Of a stretch of 64,000 nucleotides of DNA, positions 47,264-55,948 are shown one piece after another. The notes under the pieces were generated by a model that did no database searches, was not told the DNA's origin, and saw only the letters and a list, made by a program, of their open reading frames with translations. Source of the stretch: Leptolyngbya ohadii IS1 (lineage in GTDB: Bacteria; Cyanobacteriota; Cyanobacteriia; Elainellales; Elainellaceae); NCBI RefSeq assembly GCF_002215035.1, contig NZ_NKFP01000006.1:2509080-2573079 (forward strand). Reading direction: 5' to 3'. The position numbers were made by a program, and so were the translations under genes. Positions within the stretch are counted from its first letter, which is position 1; the number at the start of each line of letters is the position of its first letter.

Positions 47264-49183
47264 ATGAGCAATTTCCGCAGGTTGACTGGTGTTGGTGCGA
47301 TCGTCTCTGGCATGGCAGCGATCGGGATCATGACTTTTGCAGATGCCGCGAGAGCAGAGCAGGTGAGAGCAGAGCAGGTAAGAGCAGAGCAGCCCCTTTC
47401 AGTGGTCTATCCGCCCGACCAGCACGAAACCACGTCCGATCGCATCTTTTTAATTGGCACGGCTCCCGCAGGCGAAACCGTCACGGTGAATGGACAGCCG
47501 ATCGATCGTCGCAGTCCGGCAGGTCATTTTGCGCCCAGCTTGCCGCTCCAGATGGGGGAGAACGTCTTTACGCTTAAGGCGGGGGAACAAACCCTGACGC
47601 TGCGGGTAACTCGCACTGACGATCAGATGCCCAGCCCCGTAGGGACTGCCTTTGCGGAGGGATCGCTTTCGCCTGCGGAAAATATCGCCCGTTTGCCGAA
47701 TGAGCCGATCTGCTTTAGTGCCGTTGCCCCTGCTAATGCCACCGTTTCTGTGACGCTCCAGGATCGATCGATTCCGCTCCTGCCCCAGCCGTCTGCTGCC
47801 AATTTGCCCCCTAATTCCGCCGTCCTGACGCTGCAAAATCAGCCGATCGCCGCAAATACCACAACCACAGCTGCCACTCCCTACGAGGGCTGTACAATGT
47901 TTCAGTCGGGCACTGGAATGCTGCTCTATGGCAATAACCGGATTACGGGTGCGGTTCCGCCTGCGCCGAGTGGCGGTCAGGATTTAGGTTTTCCAACGTT
48001 TAATCTCAGTTTAAATGGGCAAACGGTCACACAACAGGGCAGCGGCAAAATCGAACTGCTCTCGCCCGATCGGCTTCAGGTGGTTGAAGTGACTGCCGAT
48101 CCGGGAGCTGCCCGCACCGGACCCAGCACCGACTACTCTCGCCTTACTCCCCTGCCCCAGGGCACCAGAGCCGCTGTGACTGCCCGTACCGGAGACTGGC
48201 TGCGGTTAGATTATGGAGCCAATAATGGAGTCTGGATTCGCGCCTCGGAAACCCAGCCCGTTGCCAATGCAGTCCCGCCCCAGACGGTCATCCGCAGCAT
48301 TCGTTCCCGCCAGGTGGGTGACTGGACAGAAGTGCTGTTTCCCCTGCAAACGCCCGTCCCAGTGAGCCTCCAGCAGGACGATCGCACCTTTACGTTGACC
48401 CTTTACAACACGACTGCCCAGACCGACACGATCTTTATTGATGACGATCCGGTGATTCGCCGCATGGACTGGCAGCAGCCCAGCCCCGGACAGGTGCAGT
48501 ACACCTTCCACACCAAGTCCGACCAGCAGTGGGGCTACCGGATGCGCTACGAGGGAACCACGCTGATTTTGTCCTTCCGCCATCCGCCAACTAGAACCGG
48601 ACGCAGCCTGGAAGGCATTTCGATCGTCCTCGATCCGGGACATGGGGGACCAGAGGATTTAGGGTCAAGAGGTCCGAACGGCTACCCCGAAAAGGATGTT
48701 GCTCTGGTGATATCCAACCTGCTGCGCGATCGCCTGGAAGCCAGGGGGGCAAGGGTCTATCTGACGCGAGAAGCGGATGTGGATCTGGAATTGCGTCCCC
48801 GGATGGACTTTATTGCTGAACGAGAACCCACGATCGCCCTTAGCCTCCACTACAATGCGCTGCCGGACAATGGCGATGCCGAAAACACAGCAGGAGTAGG
48901 AGCATTCTGGTATCACCCCCAGGCACACGATCTGGCTCTCTTCCTGCACGACTATCTGGTGAACAGGCTCGATCGCCCCTCCTATGGCACCTTCTGGAAT
49001 AATCTGGCTCTGACTCGCCCGACGGTTGCGCCCACCGTACTGCTAGAACTGGGCTTTATGATTAATCCTGCTGAGTTCGAGTGGATCACCGATCCTCAAC
49101 AGCAGGAGCGACTGGCGGATGCGCTGGCAAATGGGATTCAGGCATGGATTGATTCCCGAACAAGTTCGAGTTCTAGCAGATAG
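47264..49183 (+). CDS. N-acetylmuramoyl-L-alanine amidase, AmiC type
   Basis: A periplasmic zinc amidase that cleaves peptide stems from peptidoglycan. The 639-residue protein has a signal peptide (about 1-28, ending near ADAARA), an Ig-like segment (about 40-110), a low-complexity region, an SH3b domain (about 275-325), an AMIN domain (about 345-440) and a C-terminal Amidase_3 domain (about 450-635). Zinc ligands are visible in LDPGHGG, the Glu of YPEKDVAL and SLHYNA; the catalytic Glu is in LLELGF. Just after the signal peptide, three copies of a 15-base repeat encode Ala-Glu-Gln-Val-Arg. The ATG at 47264 is preferred to an upstream TTG. Confidence 0.9.
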   Translation: MSNFRRLTGVGAIVSGMAAIGIMTFADAARAEQVRAEQVRAEQPLSVVYPPDQHETTSDRIFLIGTAPAGETVTVNGQPIDRRSPAGHFAPSLPLQMGENVFTLKAGEQTLTLRVTRTDDQMPSPVGTAFAEGSLSPAENIARLPNEPICFSAVAPANATVSVTLQDRSIPLLPQPSAANLPPNSAVLTLQNQPIAANTTTTAATPYEGCTMFQSGTGMLLYGNNRITGAVPPAPSGGQDLGFPTFNLSLNGQTVTQQGSGKIELLSPDRLQVVEVTADPGAARTGPSTDYSRLTPLPQGTRAAVTARTGDWLRLDYGANNGVWIRASETQPVANAVPPQTVIRSIRSRQVGDWTEVLFPLQTPVPVSLQQDDRTFTLTLYNTTAQTDTIFIDDDPVIRRMDWQQPSPGQVQYTFHTKSDQQWGYRMRYEGTTLILSFRHPPTRTGRSLEGISIVLDPGHGGPEDLGSRGPNGYPEKDVALVISNLLRDRLEARGARVYLTREADVDLELRPRMDFIAEREPTIALSLHYNALPDNGDAENTAGVGAFWYHPQAHDLALFLHDYLVNRLDRPSYGTFWNNLALTRPTVAPTVLLELGFMINPAEFEWITDPQQQERLADALANGIQAWIDSRTSSSSSR

Positions 49184-49267
49184 GGAACTGCTTTCACTTT
49201 TTGCGATCGTTTTGGGAATCCTCAAGGGCGTAGGATAGTCAGTTGAATCTGCTAGAGGAGATCTGCG

Positions 49268-49522
49268 ATGCCAAGAACACCCAACGAATTTGCTGTGCAT
49301 CTGATGATGGAAGGGGGACATCGGGAAGAGGTGCGGTTTCCCACGATTCAGGACTTCCAGAAATGGTATAGTGGTGAGCTTGTGCCCAAGTCCGGGTCTA
49401 ACGAATTTATCAACGTGCCAATTAAAAACATTCAAGGCGAATACATGGTCGTCCGCCCTTCCCGCGTGATTGCCCTGCGCGTTGAACCCGTTTTCTACGG
49501 CAGCGTAGACCGCGACTACTAG
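49268..49522 (+). CDS. Small conserved cyanobacterial protein, unknown function
   Basis: An 84-residue protein with a strong Shine-Dalgarno (AGAGGAG) 9 bases before its ATG. Conserved-looking blocks are RFPTIQDFQKWYSGELVPKS and a INVPIKNIQGEYMVVRPSR stretch. It resembles a widespread cyanobacterial hypothetical family with no recognised domain; there is no signal peptide or membrane segment. It lies 85 bases after the amidase gene and just before the mltA-like locus, so it may be co-transcribed with cell-wall genes. The function is unknown. Confidence 0.75.
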   Translation: MPRTPNEFAVHLMMEGGHREEVRFPTIQDFQKWYSGELVPKSGSNEFINVPIKNIQGEYMVVRPSRVIALRVEPVFYGSVDRDY

Positions 49523-49539
49523 AAATTTCCTTCCTCGTT

Positions 49540-49731
49540 TTGCGACCTTTCTCCCTCCGCCAAACCCTGCGCCGCTTCCTTCAAAATTCCCCGAAGCGAA
49601 AAATCCTGCTGTTTTGTCTCGGCTTCCTCCTGAGCCTGCCGGGACTACTCACCTTCCCTGCCAATACGCAGCCCTCCCCTCCCCTCCCCACTCCCCACTC
49701 CCCCTCCACCCCATCGAATCATCAGTTCTAA
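49540..49731 (+). pseudogene. Signal-peptide portion of the mltA-like gene, out of frame
   Basis: A 63-codon frame from a TTG at 49540. Its first 45 residues form a convincing signal peptide: basic n-region, hydrophobic core ILLFCLGFLLSLPGLL, then a Pro/Ala segment. It ends in a C-rich low-complexity tract where the downstream catalytic frame, one base out of phase, takes over. The mltA-like frame by itself has no signal peptide. The likely reading is one gene disrupted by a frameshift at about 49680-49715. Confidence 0.6.
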
Positions 49732-50783
49732 CGGGAGAAACCGGGATCGATCGCCAACTCTGGGGCAACGGAACTCCCGCCGATCGTCGGGCACTTCTGC
49801 AAGCGATCGACCATTCGCTGACTTATCTGGCGACTCCAGAGGCGGAATCCGCTTATGCGAACTATTCCATTCCTCAATTCACTCGCGATCGGGTGCGGCG
49901 CAGCCTAATTCGATTCCGGCAGCTGGTACGCAATACGCAATCGCCCGAAGAATTACAGGCAGCCGTGCGGCGAGAGTTTGATCTGTATCAGTCGATCGGC
50001 TCAGACGGGCAGGGAACCGTGAAGTTTACGGGTTATTTTGAGCCAGTCTATGCCGCCAGTCGGGTTCAGACCGCCGAATTCCGCTATCCGCTTTATGCGC
50101 TGCCGCCTGATTTAGCAGAATGGACTCGTCCCCATCCCACCCGGCGCGAACTGGAGGGAAATGACGGACTTCAGGGCAGTCGAGGCAGACTGCGGGGCTT
50201 GGAGCTGGTGTGGCTGCGCGATCGCCTGGAGGCATTTCTGGTGCAGATTCAGGGATCGGCTCAGCTTCAGTTAACCGACGGGACGCGGATGAGCGTGGGC
50301 TATGCGGGACGGACCGACTACCCCTACGTCAGCATGGGGCGGGAGTTAATTAACGCAGGCAAAATTCAGCCAGAAAACCTGAGCCTGCCCGTGGTGATTC
50401 AGTATTTCCGCGATCATCCTAATGAGCTGAACGAATACCTGCCGCGCAACGATCGCTTTATCTTCTTCAAAGAAACCACCGGAACTCCTGCCACCGGGAG
50501 TCTGCGCGTTCCCGTTACGGCGGATCGATCGATCGCGACGGATAAATCCCTGATGCCGCCGGGTGCCCTAGCTTTGATTCACACGGAAATTCCCCTTGCC
50601 AATGCTCAGCGGCAAATTGTGCCCCAGGTCGTGAGCCGCTATGTGCTGGATCAGGATACGGGTGGTGCAATTCTGGGAGCGGGGCGGGTCGATATTTTTA
50701 TGGGAACGGGACAGCTCGCAGGCGATCGGGCAGGGCGAATGCTGGCTCCGGGACAGCTGTATTATTTGCTGCTAAAGGAATGA
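49614..50783 (+). CDS. MltA-type membrane-bound lytic transglycosylase, N-terminus out of frame
   Basis: The catalytic part of a lytic murein transglycosylase that cleaves the glycan strands of peptidoglycan to 1,6-anhydro ends. The MltA domain (about residues 100-300) has KFTGYFEPVYAAS, and the C-terminal 3D domain has DTGGAILGAGRVDIFMGTG with its conserved aspartates. The open frame begins at a TTG in 49614, but its first 40 residues overlap low-complexity DNA, and the signal peptide it should have is encoded in another frame just upstream. Either the gene is broken, the site is phase-variable, or the sequence has an error. It lies between the amidase and antiporter genes. Confidence 0.8.
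   Translation: MSRLPPEPAGTTHLPCQYAALPSPPHSPLPLHPIESSVLTGETGIDRQLWGNGTPADRRALLQAIDHSLTYLATPEAESAYANYSIPQFTRDRVRRSLIRFRQLVRNTQSPEELQAAVRREFDLYQSIGSDGQGTVKFTGYFEPVYAASRVQTAEFRYPLYALPPDLAEWTRPHPTRRELEGNDGLQGSRGRLRGLELVWLRDRLEAFLVQIQGSAQLQLTDGTRMSVGYAGRTDYPYVSMGRELINAGKIQPENLSLPVVIQYFRDHPNELNEYLPRNDRFIFFKETTGTPATGSLRVPVTADRSIATDKSLMPPGALALIHTEIPLANAQRQIVPQVVSRYVLDQDTGGAILGAGRVDIFMGTGQLAGDRAGRMLAPGQLYYLLLKE
49675..49715 (+). repeat. C-rich slippage tract in the mltA-like gene
   Basis: CCCTCCCCTCCCC, then two perfect copies of the heptamer CCCCACT at 49686-49692 and 49693-49699, then CCCCCTCC. The complement of this heptamer is the GGGGAGT unit of the interspersed repeats at 19528, 58612 and 60788. 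Confidence 0.7.
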
Positions 50784-50916
50784 AAAAGGGCGCAATTCAG
50801 CCAAAAATCGTAGTACGGAGATATCAGGCTATGATCAGGCAAAAGCACGATTACAATTCAGAAAATTCTCAACAAGTCTGTTTTCATTAGAACCGCGAAT
50901 TAAATTAGCTGGAATT

Positions 50917-50943
50917 CCTGTGGGGTAGCAGCTTGTCTGCTCC
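50917..50943 (+). repeat. Interspersed repeat, family B, copy 3 (diverged)
   Basis: CCTGTGGGGTAGCAGCTTGTCTGCTCC, related to 3137-3163 and 36504-36530 with changes in the arms that keep partial symmetry (AGCAGCTTGTCTGCT). It lies in the leader of the antiporter gene, and an upstream TTG-initiated extension of that gene falls inside it. Confidence 0.6.
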
Positions 50944-50995
50944 GTGGAATTTAACGCTATTCCGCCAACGACTCAAGCCTTCTGCCAAAGAACCT

Positions 50996-52891
50996 ATGGA
51001 TGCAGATGCATTTAAGCTAACCTTGCAAATCGTTCTTGCCGTAATTGCAGGAATCGGGGCGCAGGTGCTAGCCGAATATCTCAAAATTCCAGGGATTGTC
51101 CTGCTGCTGCTGTTTGGCATCCTGCTGGGTGCGGATGGGGTGGGGCTGCTGCATCCGACCTGGTTTGGCAATGGGCTGGAGGTGATTGTGTCCCTCTCCG
51201 TGGCGCTGATTCTGTTTGAGGGCGGGCTAACCCTGAACCTGCGGGAGCTAGATAAGGTTTCGGGCAGTTTGCGGAATCTCGTCACCCTGGGCGTGCTGAT
51301 TACCCTGTTGGGCGGCGGCATGGCGGCTCATTGGCTGGGCGAATTTCCCTGGACGATCGCCTTTCTCTATGCGTCGCTGGTGGTCGTCACGGGTCCTACG
51401 GTAGTCAGCCCATTACTGAAGCAGGTGAAAGTCGATCGATCGGTGGCGGTTCTGCTGGAAGGGGAAGGCGTGCTGATCGACCCGGTGGGGGCAATTCTGG
51501 CGGTCGTGGTGCTGGACATTATTCGCAGTGGGGATGCCGACCCGCTAATGATCCTGAGCGGAATGCTGCTGAGATTGGGGATCGGCGGAGGGATTGGGGC
51601 GATCGGCGGCTGGCTATTGGGGCAGTTTTTGCGGCGGGCAACGGTCGTTTCGGACGATCTCAAAAATTTGGTGGTGCTGGCGGGTGTCTGGGGACTCTAC
51701 GAACTGGCGCAGTTTATCCGCAGCGAATCCGGACTGATGACGATGGTGGTGGCGGGCGTGGTCATGGGTGCGCTAGAGCTGCCTGCGGAACGGCTGCTGC
51801 GACGATTTAAAGGACAGTTGACCACCCTGGCAGTTTCAGTGCTGTTTATCCTGCTGGCGGCGGATCTGTCGATCGCGAGTGTGTTTGCCCTGGGCTGGGG
51901 GGCGCTCCTCACCGTGCTGGTGCTGATGTTCTGGGTACGTCCGCTGAATGTCTGGCTCTGCACCTGGAATAGCGATCTGAACTGGCGGCAAAAGCTGTTT
52001 GTGTGCTGGGTTGCGCCCAGAGGCATTGTTTCGGCGTCGGTGGCTTCCCTGTTTGCCATTCTGCTCACCGAACGGGGGATCAGTGGGGGAGAGGCAATCA
52101 AGGCGCTGGTCTTTCTGACGATTCTTTCTACGGTGTTTTTACAGGGCTTATCCGCAGGCTGGGCGGCGCGGCTCCTGGGCATTACCTCCACACAGGCAAC
52201 GGGGGTAGTGATTGTGGGCTGCAATGCGCTGAGTCTATTAATTGCGCGTCTGTTTCGCGATCGCGGCGAGTCGGTGGTTCTGATCGATACCGATGCTGAT
52301 GCCTGCAAATTAGCGCAGGAGGAGAACTTCACGGTATTTTCCAGCAGTGCCCTAGATACCTCCGTTCTCGAACAGGCGGGGCTGAGTCGCGTAGGCACAT
52401 TCCTGGTGATGACCAACAACAGCGAAGTTAACCTGGTGCTGGCACAGCGAACTGCCGAAGAATTTGATCCGCCCCGCGTCCTGGCGGTTTTTCCCAGTGA
52501 AGTGCAGTCCATGCAGAGCAGCGATACCAGTCGGGTACAGCAGGCATTTGCGGATCAGATTTCGCTTAAGACCTGGAATGGCTACCTGAAGGACAACGCT
52601 GTGAAGCTCGGTGAAACCACGCTGAGGGATACGGAATTGCTGTTTCAGCAGGCACACCTGAAAGCACTGATTCGATCGGGTGATTTAATCCCGCTTCTGG
52701 TGGAAAGGGACGATCGGCTTCAGGTAATTCCGGTGACAGAGGAATGGCAGGCGGGCGATCGACTGATCTATCTGCTGCATGATCCGCGTCCGAAGTTGCT
52801 GAGACAGCTTGCCGGAAATAATAACAAACCGCTGGTGATTGAAAAGCTGCCGGAAGTGGAGGAGATTCCGTTTAGCGTGTCGCTGAACTAG
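50996..52891 (+). CDS. Na+/H+ (or K+/H+) antiporter, CPA1/NhaP type with TrkA-N domain
   Basis: A 631-residue cation/proton antiporter. The first 400 residues hold about 12 hydrophobic segments, with the CPA signatures LILFEGGLTLNLREL and VTGPTVVSPLL. From about residue 402, an RCK/TrkA-N Rossmann domain (GVVIVGCNALSLLIARLF, VLIDTDADACKLAQ) and a TrkA-C-like end form a cytoplasmic regulatory part that probably binds nucleotide. It should control Na+ or K+ and pH homeostasis. The start is the ATG at 50996; extension to a TTG at 50933 would run into a repeat and is rejected. It stands alone. Confidence 0.9.
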   Translation: MDADAFKLTLQIVLAVIAGIGAQVLAEYLKIPGIVLLLLFGILLGADGVGLLHPTWFGNGLEVIVSLSVALILFEGGLTLNLRELDKVSGSLRNLVTLGVLITLLGGGMAAHWLGEFPWTIAFLYASLVVVTGPTVVSPLLKQVKVDRSVAVLLEGEGVLIDPVGAILAVVVLDIIRSGDADPLMILSGMLLRLGIGGGIGAIGGWLLGQFLRRATVVSDDLKNLVVLAGVWGLYELAQFIRSESGLMTMVVAGVVMGALELPAERLLRRFKGQLTTLAVSVLFILLAADLSIASVFALGWGALLTVLVLMFWVRPLNVWLCTWNSDLNWRQKLFVCWVAPRGIVSASVASLFAILLTERGISGGEAIKALVFLTILSTVFLQGLSAGWAARLLGITSTQATGVVIVGCNALSLLIARLFRDRGESVVLIDTDADACKLAQEENFTVFSSSALDTSVLEQAGLSRVGTFLVMTNNSEVNLVLAQRTAEEFDPPRVLAVFPSEVQSMQSSDTSRVQQAFADQISLKTWNGYLKDNAVKLGETTLRDTELLFQQAHLKALIRSGDLIPLLVERDDRLQVIPVTEEWQAGDRLIYLLHDPRPKLLRQLAGNNNKPLVIEKLPEVEEIPFSVSLN

Positions 52892-52947
52892 CTTGCACAG
52901 TTGGTTTGCACAGTTAGCTTTTACGACTGGCTTTCAGAACGAGAAAT

Positions 52948-53586
52948 TTACCGATAGGTCAGACGACGAAGGTGCGCTGGAAGGGTGGAGATTTTTGTTG
53001 CTGGCACGGGAGTAGTGAGTGCGGGATCGATCCCTATCTTCGGTGAACTAACCGCTGTGCGGCTGGATTGCCCTTGCCGAGTTCTGGTCAGAGGCTTTTG
53101 CGAAGCAGTTTTTTGCGATGTAGGCTTTTGAGAAGACCAGATTGATTCGCGATACGGCATTTCAATCCGGATGGCATCTTTGGCTTGGGCTTTCGGTGAC
53201 TGATATTTGGGTGACTGATATTTGGGCAGTTTTGCTGCCTGGGAGCTATTTGAGATCGGAAATTGAGGCGATCGGCTTCCAGGGGTTGCAGTGGGATGGG
53301 CAAATTCGGGTTGCAGTTCTCGCCAGAAGGTAATTTGCTCAGTCGATTCAATCAGAAGACAGGGAATCCCGGAATTGACATATTCTTCGTACAGGTTGAT
53401 CGCGACCTGTTTCACCCGCTGGGAAAAAGTTTGCCTCTTTACAAATAATCTCTCTTGAAACAGAATCTTTGATGCGGCACGGTAGGGAATTCCCTGAGAC
53501 TCAAGAATCTGGGCGTTCAAAATTAACATAGAGAGTTGCCTTTGGGTCAGAGAGAGTGATTCAATTGCGCCATTTAGCCCGCGCAT
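52948..53586 (-). CDS. Unknown protein with disordered C-terminal half
   Basis: A 212-residue protein that I do not recognise as a known family. Residues about 15-85 are well ordered (AQILESQGIPYRAASKILFQ, then RQTFSQRVKQVAINLYEEY and IPCLLIEST). Residues about 95-212 are rich in Pro, Ser, Gln and Lys with short repeats such as Lys-Tyr-Gln-Ser-Pro twice, and are probably disordered. The start is uncertain; the ATG at 53529 (residue 20) would give a protein that begins at the ordered block. It is convergent with the antiporter gene. Confidence 0.6.
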   Translation of the reverse strand: MRGLNGAIESLSLTQRQLSMLILNAQILESQGIPYRAASKILFQERLFVKRQTFSQRVKQVAINLYEEYVNSGIPCLLIESTEQITFWRELQPEFAHPTATPGSRSPQFPISNSSQAAKLPKYQSPKYQSPKAQAKDAIRIEMPYRESIWSSQKPTSQKTASQKPLTRTRQGQSSRTAVSSPKIGIDPALTTPVPATKISTLPAHLRRLTYR

Positions 53587-54124
53587 CTAGGCGTTGGACA
53601 ACGTTACCGCCCATCTTAAAAAGCCTGAAGCGAAAAGGTTTACGGAAATTTAATGGAAGTTTTTTCGCTCACCTCAAACAATTCCGTAGCATTACCGATC
53701 GCCGGGGTGATCTTTAAATTTTTTCAAAGGATGCTAAAGGGTTTGGGCATCAAAGTTTTAATTTCTGTCCAAAGCAGTAGATTTTTCTGAAGGCTGAGCT
53801 TCCCTAGTTGGCATAAGCAAAACTCTATCGTCAGGCGATCGATCCTAAGGGGTGCCGGTATAGGTTTCAGCGCTTTTGCGGAGCGGCGTAGAAATTGCAA
53901 TCAGACTAGAAATGCTCCGCGTCTAAAACTACCTCTATCCAGGGATAGTTCTTCGGCTGCCTCTCCCTCAGTCCTTGCCTGGAAAGGACTCCTGCATATT
54001 TTCTTCAGAATTTACAATCTCTATTAACTTAATTTGTAAACTAGCGCACACGCGGCAGGTATCTGTCGTTAAGTTCAGTGTGTCCGATCTGACTTTTAGG
54101 GACTCTGAACAAGGACTCTGAACC
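53587..54124. other. Intergenic region upstream of the sensor kinase at 54125
   Basis: About 540 bases between divergent genes. No gene, RNA or long repeat is visible. A short direct duplication GGGACTCTGAACAAGGACTCTGAACCATG stands immediately before the start of the kinase gene. Promoters for both flanking genes are expected here but none could be assigned. Confidence 0.4.
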
Positions 54125-55948
54125 ATGAGATGGTGGATCGATCGGCGAGTGACAGCGGTTTTTTCCCTGATTCTGCTGCTGTTGCTCAGTATTGGAATGG
54201 TCTCGTGTTTGAGCTATACCTCCTTTCAGGAGACGGAACGATGGGTGCGGCGATCGCAAAGCGGCATTGCCCGCCTCGAAAGCTTACTGGTGCATCTGGT
54301 GGAGGCGGAAACTGGGCAGCTAGGCTATTTGCTGACGGGGGATGAACGCTATCTGCGACCCTACCTGACCGCGCTCGACTCGATTCAGCATCATCTGGAT
54401 CGGCTGGAAAACCTGACGCAGGATAACCCTGCCCTTCAGCAGCACCTCCTCCGGCTGAAGCCCCTAATTGCCGACAAATTTGCCGAACTGGAGCAGACGA
54501 TCGTTCTCCGTAATTATCAGGGCTATGAAGCGGCACTGGCGATTGTCAAAACCCGGCAGGGGCAGCAGGTGATGGATAAAATCTACGCAATTCTCCACCA
54601 GATGAAAGCCGAGGCGCGCCAGTCTTTTGCTCAGCGATCGGAGGTGGCACAGGTTTATTCGCGCCGTACCTGGCTCTTGCTGTCTGGCGAAAGTCTGGCG
54701 ATCGCTGTCCTGCTGCTGATTGGAGTGCTGAAGCTCAACCGCGATGTTTCTCGCTATTCCCAGATCTATAAGCAGTTGCAGACCGCAGAAACTATTTTCC
54801 GACGGGCGATCGTCGATGCCCCAATTCCGATGATGCTGCATACCGCAGAGGGGGAAATTCTTCAGCTCAGCCGGGTCTGGACGGAGTTAACGGGCTACAG
54901 CAAAGCCGACATTCCCACGATTTCCGATTGGCTAGAACGCGCCTACGGGCAGCACAAAGCGGTAATTCAGCAGCGCATGGCGGCTCTCGATGGTTTAAAC
55001 CAGAAGCTGGATGAGGGGGAATACCAGATCGAAACGCACCGGATCAGAACCCTCTCTGGAGAAATGCGCCTGTGGAACCTCTATTCCTCGCCTCTGGGGC
55101 AGGTGCCGGACGATCGCCAGATTATGAGTATCGCTGCGATCGACGTGACGGAATCTCATCCGGTGTGGGAAGCACTGCATCACCTGGAGGAGGATCTAGA
55201 ACAGCGGGTTGCCGATCGAACTGCCGATCTGGAACAGGCAAATGCTGCCCTCGAAGAATTCTCTCGCACCGTGGCACACGATCTGTACGCGCCCCTGAGA
55301 ACGATCCAGAGCTTTGCGGAAATTTTGCTGGAAGACGCAGATAGGCTGAATCCGGAAGAACAGAATTCCCTTCAGCGAATCTACGGTGCAGCGCAGCGCA
55401 TGGAAGCCTTTATCCAGGATTTGCTGGTGTACAGCCGTTTGGAGCGGGTCAACCTGCCGTTGCAGCCTGTCAACCTCAGTTTGGTCATGGCGCAAGTGTT
55501 GTCCGATCTCACCGATCTGATTCAGCAGCGTCAGGTGCAAATCCAAATTGCGGAGCCGCTGGCGATCGTCCAGGGAAACCCGATCGCTCTGGCTCAGGTG
55601 TTGACCAATCTGCTCACCAACGCCATTAAATTTGTGCCCCCGGAGACTCAGCCCCAGATTAACCTCTGGACAGAAACCATGACCAACGGCATGATCCGCC
55701 TCACCGTAAAAGATAATGGGATTGGGATTGCATCTGAAGATCAAGCACGCATCTTTCGGGTTTTTGAGCGGCTGCATCCGGCAGAAATTTTTCCGGGAAG
55801 TGGGATTGGCTTAGCCATTGTCCAGCGGGCAGTGGAGCGTATGGGCGGGCGGGGCGGTGTGGTATCTCAGTCGGGGCAGGGCAGTCAATTCTGGGTAGAA
55901 CTGCCAATTTATCCAGAATCGCTTGAACGCATTTCAGGAGAACCCTGA
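54125..55948 (+). CDS. Sensor histidine kinase, CHASE3-PAS-HisKA-HATPase
   Basis: A 607-residue membrane kinase. A first membrane helix (about 12-32), an extracytoplasmic helical domain of CHASE3 type (about 38-180) and a second helix (about 185-205) are followed by a PAS domain (about 225-350), a short coiled coil, the HisKA domain with phospho-acceptor His385 in TVAHDLYAPLR, and an HATPase domain with N box (NLLTNAIKFV) and G boxes (DNGIGIA, GSGIGLAI). All motifs are intact. Its TGA overlaps the ATG of the next gene by one base (TGATG), so the two are translationally coupled. The signal is unknown. Confidence 0.9.
   Translation: MRWWIDRRVTAVFSLILLLLLSIGMVSCLSYTSFQETERWVRRSQSGIARLESLLVHLVEAETGQLGYLLTGDERYLRPYLTALDSIQHHLDRLENLTQDNPALQQHLLRLKPLIADKFAELEQTIVLRNYQGYEAALAIVKTRQGQQVMDKIYAILHQMKAEARQSFAQRSEVAQVYSRRTWLLLSGESLAIAVLLLIGVLKLNRDVSRYSQIYKQLQTAETIFRRAIVDAPIPMMLHTAEGEILQLSRVWTELTGYSKADIPTISDWLERAYGQHKAVIQQRMAALDGLNQKLDEGEYQIETHRIRTLSGEMRLWNLYSSPLGQVPDDRQIMSIAAIDVTESHPVWEALHHLEEDLEQRVADRTADLEQANAALEEFSRTVAHDLYAPLRTIQSFAEILLEDADRLNPEEQNSLQRIYGAAQRMEAFIQDLLVYSRLERVNLPLQPVNLSLVMAQVLSDLTDLIQQRQVQIQIAEPLAIVQGNPIALAQVLTNLLTNAIKFVPPETQPQINLWTETMTNGMIRLTVKDNGIGIASEDQARIFRVFERLHPAEIFPGSGIGLAIVQRAVERMGGRGGVVSQSGQGSQFWVELPIYPESLERISGEP

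Noticed and set aside
50933-50995. Longer TTG-initiated start for the antiporter gene
   Set aside because: It begins inside a family B repeat and adds residues with no antiporter similarity; the ATG at 50996 gives a normal N-terminus.
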